Positions 12,575-24,417 of a stretch of 64,000 bases of DNA are shown piece after piece. Below the pieces are notes generated by a model. The model saw only the letters and a program-made list of their open reading frames with translations, was not told the origin of the DNA and ran no database searches. Made by a program: the position numbers and the translations under genes. The DNA comes from Coriaria nepalensis (lineage: Eukaryota > Streptophyta > Magnoliopsida > Cucurbitales > Coriariaceae): NCBI GenBank assembly GCA_027186245.1, contig CP114500.1:5280001-5344000 (forward strand), read 5' to 3'. Within the stretch, counting starts at the first letter, position 1; the number at the start of each line of letters is the position of its first letter.

Positions 12575-13356
12575 AATATAGTAGTACCATCGAGAGGAAT
12601 TTTGACTTGCAAATAGAGCAACCAGTTTTCTTCTTGTTTTCAGAACTGCTTGAACTATAAGGGGCACTGCCTCGATACTTCTCTCAAGAATTTTCCTTGT
12701 GTTCCACTTGGAATGCACCTTCAACCTCCTCATTTTTCTTCTTTTCATGTCTAGATTCATTAGCCTCCAATGAACTAGTGAATTCCGTCATGGTTAAGGA
12801 GCTAATATCCTTACTTTCATCTATTGCATCAATCTTTGAGTCAAACTTGAAAGTTATACTTACAAACATCTTTTCAACCATCATCTTTTCTATAACATTC
12901 TCTCCAAGGGTCTTCATTTGATTAGAGACCTCTATCATCCTCCCAGCATAGTCTTTAATGGACTTAGATTCCCTCATTTTTAACCTCCCAAAATCCCTTT
13001 TGAGGTTTGACAATCTGATGTTCCTCACCCTTTTACTCCCTTAGAATTCCTTCTGCAAGGCCATCCCATGCATCTTTGGCTGAATTTATTCCAATGATTC
13101 GAGTGAATACCTTATCATCAATACCTGATTGAATGATGGCCAAAGCTCTATAATTATTATGTTTTTCTATCTTTTGTTACTTGATATGCTCCAGTGTGTA
13201 ATTCACCTCCTCTGATGGTGGTTTATAACAATTCTTCACTGATTCTCAAAGGCCATGAGCATGAAGATACATGGTCATCTTTGCAGACCAACACTGATAT
13301 CCCTCACCACTAAATACTGAAGGTGAAAGTAGGTTGACACCTTGATTAGGAGCCAT
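12575..13356 (-). pseudogene. Ty1/copia gag (UBN2-type) fragment
   Basis: The minus-strand frame starts with ATG at 13356 (MAPNQGVNLLSPSVFSGEGY, QCWSAKMTMYLHAHGL then a stop). It continues through AKDAWDGLAEGI and, from 13028, an open 114-codon stretch containing LKRDFGRLKMRESKSIKDYA and TLGENVIEKMMVEKMF. These are hallmarks of copia gag polypeptides. The start of a zinc-knuckle region (TGCSICKSKFL) is visible near 12600, after which the sequence breaks into the 300-bp repeat. Several stops and frameshifts are present, and protease, integrase and RT are missing. Confidence 0.85.
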
Positions 13357-13457
13357 TACTCTTCTTCAACTTGCTTAGGCTTTTTGTGATTTGAAAAAAA
13401 AAATATATATATATATGAGAGGCAAGGTTTTTTTTTCAACGGTTTTTTATCTTAAAT

Positions 13458-13471
13458 GTGCTCTAATACCA
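13458..13471 (-). promoter_or_regulatory. retrotransposon primer-binding site (initiator-Met tRNA type)
   Basis: On the minus strand this reads TGGTATTAGAGCAC, close to the copia primer-binding consensus TGGTATCAGAGC. It sits directly next to the LTR end at 13472 and about 100 bases upstream of the gag ATG, as expected. Confidence 0.75.
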
Positions 13472-15839
13472 TGTTAGAATTGAAGAGACAAACACATAAA
13501 GTGCTTCACCTCAAGAACATAAGAGCAGCAAACCCAGAACAAATAGAGCAAATGAAGCAAGGGCGTAAAAACATCAGCAATCACTTTCATTCATCAGAAT
13601 TTGATTAAATACAAACATACATCCATAAACAAAGTACAATAACAGTGCACCATTAAAAGGCCACACAAAAAAATGAAAACACTTACACTCAATAAGAGCA
13701 TTGTCACTTACAATAAAAAAACATACAAGGACTAAAAACAAAAAAAAAACTAGATTTTCAAACCACTTCACTATTAGAGAACTAAAAAAAATTCATAACT
13801 AGATTGTGAGAACCCAGCCAAAAAATAAAAAAGTTGAAAAGTCAAAGAGGCAAAAATAATTATAGTGAAAGTATAGGGGGTCAAACTATAATTTTTGAAA
13901 TTATAACCTCCTTAGCTCCCTTGCTGCTGCGACAAACCAGAGAAGGAAAAAAAAAAGAAAAAAAAAGAAAATTTCACTTCTCTTGCTCTCTCTCCCTACC
14001 TTCTGCAAATTCAACCTTCGCGGCTAAGATTTTCGAATCACGGTGGCTTCTTCAAATTCTACTCGTGGTTAGCTTGGTTCCCTCCTCAATTTCGAAAAAA
14101 TCGAATCATTCCTCCTCTATTTCCGAATCTAAAGTAAGAACCCTAAATCCCCAAAAGTTTTGATTTCTCTTTTTGGCTTGGATGTTAGAAATTCTAGTAT
14201 GATGATAGTTTGATATTGATAGAATAAGGATGAATTTGAGTTGTTAAATCAAATTAAGTTAGGAACCCTAAATTCTCAAATTTTTGATTTGTTCTTCTTT
14301 GGCCTATATAAATGTGTTTTGATAGTTTAATAGCTTGGTATAGATGGATTAATATTGAATTTGAGTTGGTAGAATCAAATTGAGATAATTTGGAATTTTT
14401 CAAAAATTAGGGTTTGTGAAGGGATTATTAGGATATGGGTTAAATTGTAACAATTATGGTAGAATGGGAAATGAAGAAGGAGATGTTTTTGTATATGGGT
14501 TGCTGGTAAATGAAAGCAATCATAGTAAAGTAGAAGTAATGTTAGGTTGGTAGAATATTAATTCATAAAACAAAAATTGAATTGGGACAATTAGGGCTTA
14601 TGAAGAATTACGTCAGGATTGGTTAAACTATTACCGGAATTAACTACAAAGTTAGCAGACGATATTATTGGAATTATAGTATTGAAGTTATAAATATGAT
14701 GGATTGATTAAGTTAACTTAGCTTTAATACCGGCTAACGTATTGTGACATTGAAGGGGGCAGATCTAAACTTTTTATTTAGTCCTATAGTTATTTACAAT
14801 CGTAGTTATAATTATAAATTTTTTGTTTTTAGCAAATAGGTTCATCGCGAGTCCCTCCGCCGGAGTCCAGTTGAATCGCTTTCTTTTATAATTTTGGCGT
14901 ATCCCACTATGAGTAAATGTTATATGGTTACATAAAGTATTTTAAATCCTTCACGCATGATAAATTGTTTCATGGGAATTAATTGATTGGATATGGTAGT
15001 TTATGATTTGTTTATTGGATATAAGTGATTGAAATTAATGGTTCATCATATTAGTGATTTTATGAAAAAACTTGGTTTTAAATGGTTATTTGAACAAAAA
15101 AAGAGGCATGCATTAGTTGGGACAAGTAAATAGGAAATTAAGTTCATATTGAAATTAAAGTATATTCACGTTTCATGATATGTCCATAAACTCTTTGTGA
15201 AGACATAGTTGACATATTTGACATAGGTGTTGGGAAATGATAAGAGTATAACGATTGATTTAGCTATCTGAGTTTCCTTAGTGTGGAGTTAGTATATTAT
15301 ATTTGAACTTTGCTAATGATTTATTTTCTAATTGTGCATGTTTATAGAAATCTTGTCCCGAAAATGTAACTATGTAATATTTATTCACTGAGTTTTAGCT
15401 CACACTCTCTTTTTGTTAAATTTTTCCTTTCTCCAGATAGTGGATTGTTCTTAGTTGGGCACCCGGGATACTCTGACAGGAGTTGACACTTCCTTTGTCG
15501 ATTACTCTTTCTAGGTTGTTAGGAGTTTTCTTTTGATTCTTTTGTAGTCCACTTTTGAAATGTAAATAGGGTTCATGTGGACTAGTAGGTCGCTCCGTCG
15601 AACATACTCAACATGTATAGTGATCATAGTAATTAATGAAATGAGTTTTCATATTATATAGTGATCTTAGTAATATATGTATATATATATATATTGCTAA
15701 GTTTACAGGATTACACTCAAAGGCTTACGTGGCCAGAGGAGTTATATAAAAGGCCACGTGCCGGTCACGAGAGGTTTGGGTCGTGACATTGATCCACCTT
15801 CATTCTGATTTCGTACAAAGCTTCTCCGACAAGCTAACA
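13472..15839 (-). mobile_element. copia 5' LTR split by a nested solo LTR
   Basis: The LTR of the copia gag fragment lies at 13472-13804 and resumes at 15789-15839. Its outer ends, in plus-strand reading, are TGTTAG (13472) and CTAACA (ending 15839), a perfect 6-base terminal inverted repeat. The inner end touches the primer-binding site. Removing the insertion and one copy of its target duplication leaves an LTR of about 379 bp. No matching 3' LTR was found to the left, so the element is truncated. Confidence 0.7.
13805..15788 (+). mobile_element. gypsy-type solo LTR, about 1.98 kb
   Basis: Begins TGTGAGAACCCAGCC and ends GGTTTGGGTCGTGACA, giving TG...CA ends of a style common in long plant Ty3/gypsy LTRs. 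The five bases before it (TAGAT, 13800-13804) and after it (TTGAT, 15789-15793) match at four of five positions, consistent with an aged 5-bp target duplication. There is no internal coding region. The short plus-strand frame at 13834-14163 is within the LTR and is not a gene. Orientation and superfamily are inferred from the end sequences. Confidence 0.7.
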
Positions 15840-17181
15840 TCAATTCAAAAAGCTAACATCAATTCAAACTTGTTCCATTGCATAAACAAAGGAATTAAAC
15901 CAGCCAATATCAGAATTGATCTCAAAACAGTTAATGAAATAGTAAAATAGAATTGGAGCTCAATCTTGACTTTTAATAAACCAAATCACATGAACCAAAT
16001 CTAGACTTGCTTCTTACCGAGGAGTTAATACAGAAAAATTATCCAAACAAAAAGTCAAACCATTTTTGGATCATCCTCCAATTGATCAATTGGATCATGA
16101 CTTCAACCACTCACAAGTGTAAAGGCAGATGTTCAACCCTCTTACTTGTGACAGATGAGGATCAAGATGATTCTCAAATTTTTGAAATTTCGATTCAAGA
16201 GGAGTCATCGACTAGGGAAGATCAGAAGCTCCAAATTCCCAGCTATGAAGGTTGCGATAGTGGTGCTGATCATAAGAATTCTCCGGCATTTTTTGAACAG
16301 GTAATCGACAATCCACAAGATATTAAAATTCAGGATCAGTTCTTCGAATCGTCTACACCGAACGGTAATCAATTACCAGGAATTCTGCTTGCCCAATTTC
16401 TGAATTCTTAAAGGAGGAAGAGCAAATGCATGAGTCTCTACACATGGAAGAAGTAAAACCATGCAATCCACAATTCATCACTAACGAAGATGCTTTCGCA
16501 TTTCCTAGAGAATCGATTATTACTTTTCCACCTAATGGAATTCGAATCACAGTTATTTCAAGATCGATCTCTGTAGCCTGACTTCAGTTTGATGAGGTCC
16601 AAGAACACCTTGAAGCTCTATTTTACAGCCTAGTTCATCTACCTCCCGACCTTAATAAAAGGTACAAGAACAAGCCTCGTTTATGCATATTTCTGAAATT
16701 GAAGTTGAAATGGGGTGGAATATTAGATCATGGTGATAATTTCGTTTTGCCTGCTGTAAGTTGGAGCACGATCAATATACACGTTCTTCATTTCAGTTTG
16801 AAAGTCATATCTGCCCACGATGTGTTTGTGGAATTGCTTATTAGGATATTTTCTCTTATGTCAGTCTTAGATTTCGATGGTCCAAGGAATGAAGAATCTA
16901 TCCCTTATTTCATTACTATTCTCGGCTTAGTACACGATTCTATGATCAGGAAAATGTGATTTCCACAGATAAAGAATCTATCTCATTCCATTGTGATGAA
17001 AACTTTCCAGTCCAGGAACCCAACCGGGATATGTGCAAGTATGTAAAGCCGACTCTAATTCAGCGCCATGCTATTTTGATGGTAGTGGCTGGACGTGATC
17101 ATCACTTCGAGTCGATGTTGAAGGTTTTCCTTGCATTTCACCTTGAGGGCAAAGTGAATGTGATCAGGATGGAAATGCTAC
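15840..17181 (+). other. coding-like remnant of unknown origin
   Basis: Several adjacent plus-strand frames (16007-16411, a continuation to about 16580 in another frame, then 16699-16959 and 16956-17216) have protein-like composition. Examples are DEDQDDSQIFEISIQEESST, EEVKPCNPQFITNEDAFAF and ISAHDVFVELLIRIFSLMSV. They are broken by stops and frameshifts. I do not recognise a domain. Because copy 2 of the 300-bp repeat follows directly, this may be the body of an unidentified mobile element or captured gene. Confidence 0.35.
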
Positions 17182-17485
17182 GGGATAAATTGAAAGACAT
17201 GCACAAAATAACTTAGTTCAAGATTGTTAATAGCCTTCATTGAAGATAACCAATTCAGTTCAACTTACAACTACCAAATAGAATATGGGTTGTGAAAGTA
17301 TTGCTTGTATAAATAAATAACTATGTACCACCGAACCGAAGAAACTAAGGAAAATAGTAAAGTTTTTTCTAATCACCCGATTCTCTCTAATTTTCCCTTT
17401 TTTCTTGGGAGTTTTACAACTAGACTCGAATATAATAGTATCACACGGATACCAAATTTTCCGGCCAAACAGGATTGCCCCGTCA
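17182..17485. repeat. dispersed 300-bp repeat, copy 2
   Basis: Second copy of the repeat at 12264-12563, same orientation, about 4.9 kb away. It starts GGGATAAATTGAAAGACATG and ends at about CCCCGTCA. Outside these limits the two loci do not align. Confidence 0.8.
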
Positions 17486-18478
17486 AAATGATGTATTGTG
17501 TAATTTAAATGTTGAAAGTGGTTTTTTTTTTTTTGTGGTTGCCAAGCAGGGCCTAACTTTTCCAAGTTTAGGGACAGAGTCAAAAGGGGTAAGGGGTATT
17601 ATCTACTCTTCTTTCCGAACATTAAGGGTGTGTTTGGCCATCAAATCTTAATTCCACAATTAAAAAATAGTGTGATAAGAATTCCAATTTTTTAATTCCA
17701 AATATCGAATCACTTTTTGTGGGTCTTACTTACATTTGGGTATTCTAAACACAAAATACTGTGATACTAGAATCATCTTGACTTAAAATTAAAATTTTGT
17801 ATATAAATCCCTAAGATTTTAAATAAAAATTTACTTTCGCTTGCCTTATATTTTTTTAATATATATTTTTTGCTCCCCTCTATTTTTTTTTTTCTTTTTT
17901 TAGGTCCATTCCCACATATAATGATAAAATTTGGAAATTTTCTTCTTCTTAGCAAAAATTTAATAAAAATCTAACTATTTCTATAATATATTATTCTTAG
18001 CCTATAATTGTCATAGAAGGTGAACGTTCCATAAATCAAATGGTGATAAAATCAAAATTCAACCGAAAGAAATAGATAACGTGTGCAATAATTTTAAAGG
18101 AGAAGTCAAAACTGTTTGCTAAATAAATAATCCTCTGACCTTAAGGATTTGAGACTTTTCTTGGTCAAGAGAACTAATTGATATAGCTTCTTATAGCTCG
18201 TGGGAATTTGATGCATTTTTCTTATATTTGAGATAAGTATGTCCCCTTAATTTTATAAATTAAGTTTTATACTTTTCTTATAAATATTTTGGTAAAATTC
18301 AAAAGAAATGTCTCTTTAATATTTTACTATCAAGACATTGACATCGTAATCGTAATTGTATGTATCGAGTCGGCATGATGTGTCAATTGTCGACTATAAA
18401 ATTTTGTCTTAAATATATTTCATTATTTTTCCGTTTACACCCTTCAAATAGTATATATAAATAATAATATGCTAAAAT
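17486..18478. other. AT-rich intergenic DNA, no gene recognised
   Basis: Contains homopolymer runs. A segment starting near 17628 (GGGTGTGTTTGGCCATCAAA) resembles the ends of small non-autonomous DNA elements, but I could not pair it with a second end. Confidence 0.3.
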
Positions 18479-20536
18479 TAGGATGATCATAAAACTCTTA
18501 CCCGATCTGACCTATTTTATTGGGTATCCGACATGTTGGGTTTTCATTTAATAAAAAAAAAATTAAAAAATAAAAAAATAAAATGAAGAAGATGAAGACT
18601 TCGTCTTCTTCCCGCACGCCGCAACACTCCCTCCCTCTCTCGATCAACGCCAAACACAGCCATGCAAAAGAAGATCTGCCGCCCGACGCCCTCCATCTTG
18701 ATAAGATATGTCGCCCTCTCCTAGTCATTTGCCCTCCCTTAATGTTGATGCCTACCCTCTCCTCCTCCCTCTCCCAGCTAGATCTGCCACCCCCTTCCTC
18801 ACCTAATGTCACCCACCTTTTCTCACCGACGCTGCCCATCCCTCTGCCTCACCCAATGCCACCACTCCCTCTGACGTTGCCCCCTTCCCTCTTCCTATTT
18901 TCTCCCATTTCCACTGCCCATCCACCGACCCTCCCTCCACTCGACCTCCGATCCATCCGCCACCCATCCCTCCCTCCTCCTATTTCCTCCGCCGCCCCTC
19001 CCTCAATCCACCCTTTCTTCGGTTATGGCTTCATCTAAGATATGCACGAATGATCATCCTAGTTCGTTGGTAATATTCTAATTTGTTGAATTTTATGATA
19101 TGTTTCAATATGCACCTAGCCATTCATAAAGGAATTTGAGATGATTTTAGAAGATTATTAGAAATTTATGTCATGTTTTTATATATGATACTGAAATATA
19201 TTAGGTATTTGGATTTAAGTTGATATATGCGAATAAACGGCTTATGAGTATCACTGCATTGGATACTAAAATGTATTGTGTATTTTGATTTAAGTTGATT
19301 TAAGTTGATTTAAGTTGACTAAAAGACTTTTAAATGCAACCATGGGTGAGATGCTATATGTGCCACTGCATTATTCCTTATTGAATGAAAGAGTAGTTAA
19401 AAAATTGTAATTGACTGAAAAATGCTAACAACACGTGCCTAGTGATAGTGGTGAATCACTTATTCCTTTATTATAGGACCTTTCCCTCTCTTATGATGTA
19501 GAAATTGATAATAACACAAAAGCCCATTTTACAAATCAAGGCAAGAAGAAAATTTAAAAACTGCAAAGAAACCACCACGTTCTATTAAGATTATTGCGAA
19601 GAAACAGTCAATAAGAAGTTTGACATGAGATAATTTCATAGCAGATACAAAGAAAGGAACGACAACATGCATTCATTGTAAAAGGGTCATGTCGTATAAG
19701 GATAATAGGGAATCAGGAACATCACACTTGACATAACACATGAATAATCACTGTCCTATAATGAAAAGAAATGACTCAATGGATAAAGTTCTTGTCAGTG
19801 CGAAAAAAAGCCAATGAGAGCGCATATTTAGTCACGCACTGGTAATGGACTGTTTAATTTTAGTTTATTTAGATTCGAATGTAAATTTTAATTTATTTCA
19901 TATATTTATATTATGCAGTTTCGATAGGTTATTGTGTGGTGAGTTATTGAGTTGAAGCAGGCCTTTCACCAAGTAGAGCACCAAAGTTTTATTAGATTAT
20001 TAGAGATGATTAATTCATGTGTGGAGGTGCCATCACGGTTCACGATTGGTTGCGAAGTAATGAAGTTATTTATGACAATGTTGATGAAGTTGTGAGGGGT
20101 TTTCAAGTAGTTTGATGGATTGTTGATGAAGTGAATGTCAGTTGATATTTATTGAATTTGTTGATGTTTGTTGATCAATTTCGCAACTTATTGTGATGTT
20201 ATAACTTTATGATAGTGATATATTTATACTTTACAGGTAATTTATAAATGGTAGTTACACATAAATTAAATATTATATCACTCAAATTTTAATCACAATT
20301 AATTACATATGTATATATTTTAATTGACATAAAATTTTATATAAATAATAAATATATACTTGCATACACCTTAAATTTAATATATACAATTAATCAATTA
20401 TATATATTATATTTAACAAAAATTATAGATACCTGATTATCCGACCCAATCTTATACTGATCGGATAGATCAGAGACACCACCTCCATTGGGTATCCATA
20501 AGTATCGGAACGGATCCAATCCGATACTCATCCCTA
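18479..20536 (+). mobile_element. hAT-type DNA transposon remnant with BED zinc finger
   Basis: The left end reads TAGGATGATCAT (18479). The right end, on the other strand, reads TAGGGATGAGTATCGG (from 20536). These are related terminal repeats, flanked inside by ATCGGAT-type subterminal motifs. Around 19660-19790 the plus strand encodes a BED-finger relic: TTCIHCKRVMSYKDN, then GTSHLT, a stop, and HMNNHCP. That is the C-x2-C...H-x4-H layout of hAT transposase N termini. The catalytic region and dimerisation domain are absent. A CT-rich, proline-rich open frame at 18583-19038 is probably low-complexity element sequence, not a gene. A GATTTAAGTT unit repeats in tandem near 19290. Confidence 0.6.
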
Positions 20537-20890
20537 ATTAATATCATTTGTCCAAAATTAATACCTAAATTTTAAATAAAATTTTTAAATCTTATATATT
20601 CAATCATTGATATACTGGCTACGAGCAACCAAAAAGAACTCACTCAACGGCTTGGATCAGTACTTTATTTTGGCCCCAAAAAAAGGGAAAAAAAAAGGGT
20701 TTGGATCAGATCATGAGGCCCGGAAAGGAAAACCATCAAGTACATAGCCGGCGAAACTCCATCAAGTACATAGCCCAGCCCTCGAACTTTTTTGTCTGCC
20801 CCAAAAAACCCCTGTTTGGCTGGCGGGAAAGTCGAAGGAAAACCAAGAGAAAGTGGGAGAAAATTCGGTGAGTATTGTTATTGACAAAGA
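20537..20890 (+). other. upstream region and 5' leader of the At4g13200-like gene
   Basis: Short interval between the hAT end and the ATG. It contains a direct repeat of CATCAAGTACATAGCC at about 20734 and 20760. No TATA box stands out. Confidence 0.4.
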
Positions 20891-23062
20891 ATGAGTGGGT
20901 TTTCAGCTTCATGCTCACCGAGTTCTTTATCCCTTTTCCACATGAATAAAACCCCAACTAGCTGTTACTCGTCTGAATTTTCCTGCTCAATACTTCCTTC
21001 CTGTTCTTCAATTCGTAAGCTCAAAGGCCTCAGATTTTGTGGAGCAAATGAGTCGAATAAGATCAATTTACTTTGCAATAGCAGCACCAAACCTGATGGT
21101 TCCACCTCCGGTATTATTATCATAATTAATTCTTCTTATTATTGTTATTTTAGCTTTCTATTTGTTGTTTCGTATAGTTATTGGACCATTGGTGAACGAT
21201 TGAGCTTGGAAATTGTGCCTTTTTGGATTATATGAAGTGGGTTTCTTATAGAAAGGATAAATGTTATCTCTATTAGTTTCATATATATGTTGATAATTGC
21301 TTTCTCTATTACATGAGGGGTTATTTTTTTAAGCATCTAATTGGACTTTTTTGAGATGAATGTTGATTGATTGTGTTCTAATCTCATGTGTTAGTGTGAT
21401 AGTTTCTGCAACCATAAATCCATTGTTTGGTTCTATTACATCGTTGTGTCAGTTGAATTCCGGTTCTGTTTGACTAATCTTTTATAGGGCATTTTGGTAG
21501 ATAACTATTTTCCTCATACTTTTTCTTTCTCCATATGCTTCTAGCTGGAATTTAATTTTATGTAGCTGATGTCTGATATATTTTATTACTCATAAAACAC
21601 CATCCTGGTGGCAGTCCGAAATAGATTTTGAATTTTTCTTCACAACTTTTGATTGGAATATTCTTATACATTTCAATTTTTCTCTTTATAAGTTTCTCTT
21701 AACCAAAAAGAGATTTTTGTTTAGGTTTTCACATTTTATGGATGAAAGAAGAAAAATGGACTTTCGACTGAGAGTGATTCTTGTGTGACTTATCTTTGAT
21801 CAGTTAATTCCGTTATATTATTTTATAACTTAAAGCCGAGTTGGCATACAGAAGTTTTCCAACTAAGGTTTCAAATGGACTACAAACTTACTGTATTTGT
21901 GAAAATAAATTTTAAATGAAAGTTTGAAACGAAAATCCAGTTTGGGCGTACAATATCTAACTAGAGTACACTTTCTTGGGGTTCCACACAAAACTCATCT
22001 AGATTTCCGTTCACTCAAATTCCAGTTTCATGACTTCATCTGCTCACCCAAATGACGCTTCATCATGCATGTATTTCTGATTAGATATGGATACATATCT
22101 TAATCAACAGCTGGTAATTTCCAGTTTGTATAGTTGTCCAAACTAGTAGGAGGTCCCTCCAATTGAGATTTTGTGAGAGTATTTATGAGACAAGTCAAAA
22201 AATCAAGTTGGGTATTGTGTATTACAATATATACATAGTTAAAAAGTTTCCTTTTATGAGACAAGCCCCTAATGTCTTTTTAGTAAATGGGGTTATGGTG
22301 CTGTAACATTTTTTTTCTTAGCAAAAGAGAAAAAATAAAGAAAAAATAAAGGAAAACTTTAACTATAGATATGAGGTCGATTATTATCGGTATACTGCCT
22401 CAAATACTTTCAGCGAAAGTGTAAGAAGAAGATGATCTGTTTTCTGAGCAGTAGTTGGATAATCTTGGCATAAGATTTTTTAATTTTCTTTTTCTTGACA
22501 TTTTTTTTTTTGTTCTTTTTCCAAGTAAATTATGGAGCTGTATGTATGATGCAGGTGATAATGAAAGCAAGAGTGTTCTAGATGCATTTTTCTTGGGGAA
22601 AGCCCTTGCGGATGTTCTAACCGAGCGTATCGAGTCAGGAATCGGAGAGATTCTAAGTGGAATCAGTAGGCTCCAAGCTGAGCAACAAAAGCAATTAGAG
22701 GATTTCCAGGTACTAACTATTATAAAACATTTCTATCTCTCCATTTTTCTTTCTATTAATTAGGTCAAGCTGATTTATATTAGAAGTTATGGTTTCTACT
22801 CTCTCTTTTTATACTGAAAATGAAGTTTTCTCAGGAAGAAGTATTGGAAAGAGCCCAAAAAGCCAAGGACAAAGCTGCAAGTGAAGCCATGGAGGCACAA
22901 GGACTTATTTCCAAGCTGCCGCCTCCTCCTCCTACTAATGCTACTACTATCCCATCCTCCCCAATACCAATCATTGATTCAGACTCATTTGACTCTAGTA
23001 TGCCCAAGCAACCGTCATCACCTGATAAGTCAGACCCGTATTCTGCCAAACCAGGACTGTGA
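20891..23062 (+). CDS. chloroplast protein similar to Arabidopsis At4g13200
   Basis: Three exons: 20891-21110, 22555-22709 and 22835-23062. All junctions are GT-AG and the joined frame encodes 200 residues. Residues 1 to about 70 are Ser-rich and poor in acidic residues (MSGFSASCSPSSLSLF), as in a plastid transit peptide. The conserved core begins GDNESKSVLDAFFLGKALAD and runs into a charged helical stretch (LQAEQQKQLEDFQEEVLER) likely to form a coiled coil. It ends in a proline/serine-rich tail (KLPPPPPTNATTIPSS). The core matches my memory of the uncharacterised chloroplast protein At4g13200. I know of no established biochemical role and infer plastid location only. The neighbouring CLE44-like gene supports orthology. 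Confidence 0.88.
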
Positions 23063-23615
23063 GTTTGTCCGATGAAGAGTAGTCACACCTTTGGCCCCCA
23101 TGAAGCATTTTAGCCTATTCCTGGTGGAAAATACTCCCAACTATTCGGGCCATGCCAGCACTTTTTCTTATTAAGTGTTGATGTGGCTTGATCGCTGTTT
23201 GTATACTCTAAGAGCAGGTTGTAATTTCTCCCGTCCCATATGATAATTGTTAACTACAATCCATCTCATGCATTCTGTTGTTATAATTCTAGGAATGATT
23301 ATATAAATTGTAATATTTTACAATTACTAGGATGCAATAAATACATGATATTTCTCGAGTCTTGATCGAAATCTTTCAAGGGGCATTTTAGATATTGTCT
23401 GAAGAACAAGTAGCTAATGTTACATTAACTGTCAGGGTGTCTAATGTTATGAGAGTTGCTTGTTTTTTTTTTTCTCACTAGGTACTGTCATATTTATCGA
23501 CCCGATTGTAAAGAGGAAGCCAAATTCATTTTGGATTCAATTCATTGGCAAGACTTTTGGTTTTCCTTCTTCGCTCTAGCGCCAGTTTGACTTTTCTCAA
23601 TTCAAAACATAAGCC
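23063..23615 (+). other. 3' UTR and downstream spacer of the At4g13200-like gene
   Basis: The sequence just after the stop has ordinary UTR composition, with AATAAAT-like signals near 23337. No further frame is recognisable. Confidence 0.4.
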
Positions 23616-24417
23616 TAAGATGACTAGCATAAGATTAGATACGGACTGGATAATTGGCTAAAAAATTTGATTGGATCGGATATCGGATCCGATTGGATTT
23701 GTATGGAATTCTTCATGTTGGATAACGTGCATCCGATCGGATACCTATTATCTCACCAGTGGGATTACTATGAAAAATAAATAAATAAATAAGAAAAAAA
23801 AAACTAAACATAGTAATCCAAGAAAAAGAAACTAAGAAACCTAATTTAGTATACGGCTAGCTTGAAAGCGAGAAACAACCACCTCCCTCCTCTTTTCCTC
23901 CCTTCCTCTCATCTCCTCTCCAGCGTTAGCTTCGTACTACCCTCTGGCCTACCTATAACCTCGACAATTACTAAAAAAAGGGAAAAATAGAACAAATATC
24001 CAAAACTAGTAAAACATAAATCATAGTATGTTTCTATTTTGTGTTCTTTCAAGAAACTTTTCAGTCCGAGGTGAGATTAATATGTATTTTGATAAATCGG
24101 TATCATTGGTTACATTAAAATTACATAATGATACATATTGTTCGAAGTTTGAACTTCAATTTATGTCTTAAAATTATTCCCTAAAATTTAAATACAATTT
24201 CATAATTTTTATATTTAATATCTTATATAAAATAAATTATAACTTAAATTATTTTTAAAAAAGATCAAATATCCGAAGGATCCGATCCATTTCATGTTGG
24301 ATTGAATAATCCTTCATTTTTTTCTATCGGATCAGATATTCGGTTTGATCCAAAAATGTGTGTATCTATTAAAGTAAGATAGGATACAACAGTATCTAAA
24401 TCCGACGCTCATCCTCT
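23616..24417. mobile_element. short hAT-like non-autonomous element
   Basis: The left end (TAAGATGACTAGCATAAGAT) and the reverse complement of the right end (TAGAGGATGAGCGTCGGATT) are alignable imperfect inverted repeats, both running into TTAGATAC. Subterminal regions carry repeated ATCGGATCCGAT-type motifs on both sides. A short CT-rich stretch near 23880-23960 recalls the CT-rich interior of the larger hAT element at 18479. It looks like an internally deleted relative. No coding capacity. Confidence 0.5.

Noticed and set aside
12227..12760. 177-codon minus-strand frame
   Set aside because: Artificial join of the end of the copia gag with the 300-bp dispersed repeat.
18583..19038. 151-codon proline/serine-rich frame
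   Set aside because: Low-complexity CT-rich sequence inside the hAT element, with no recognisable domain.
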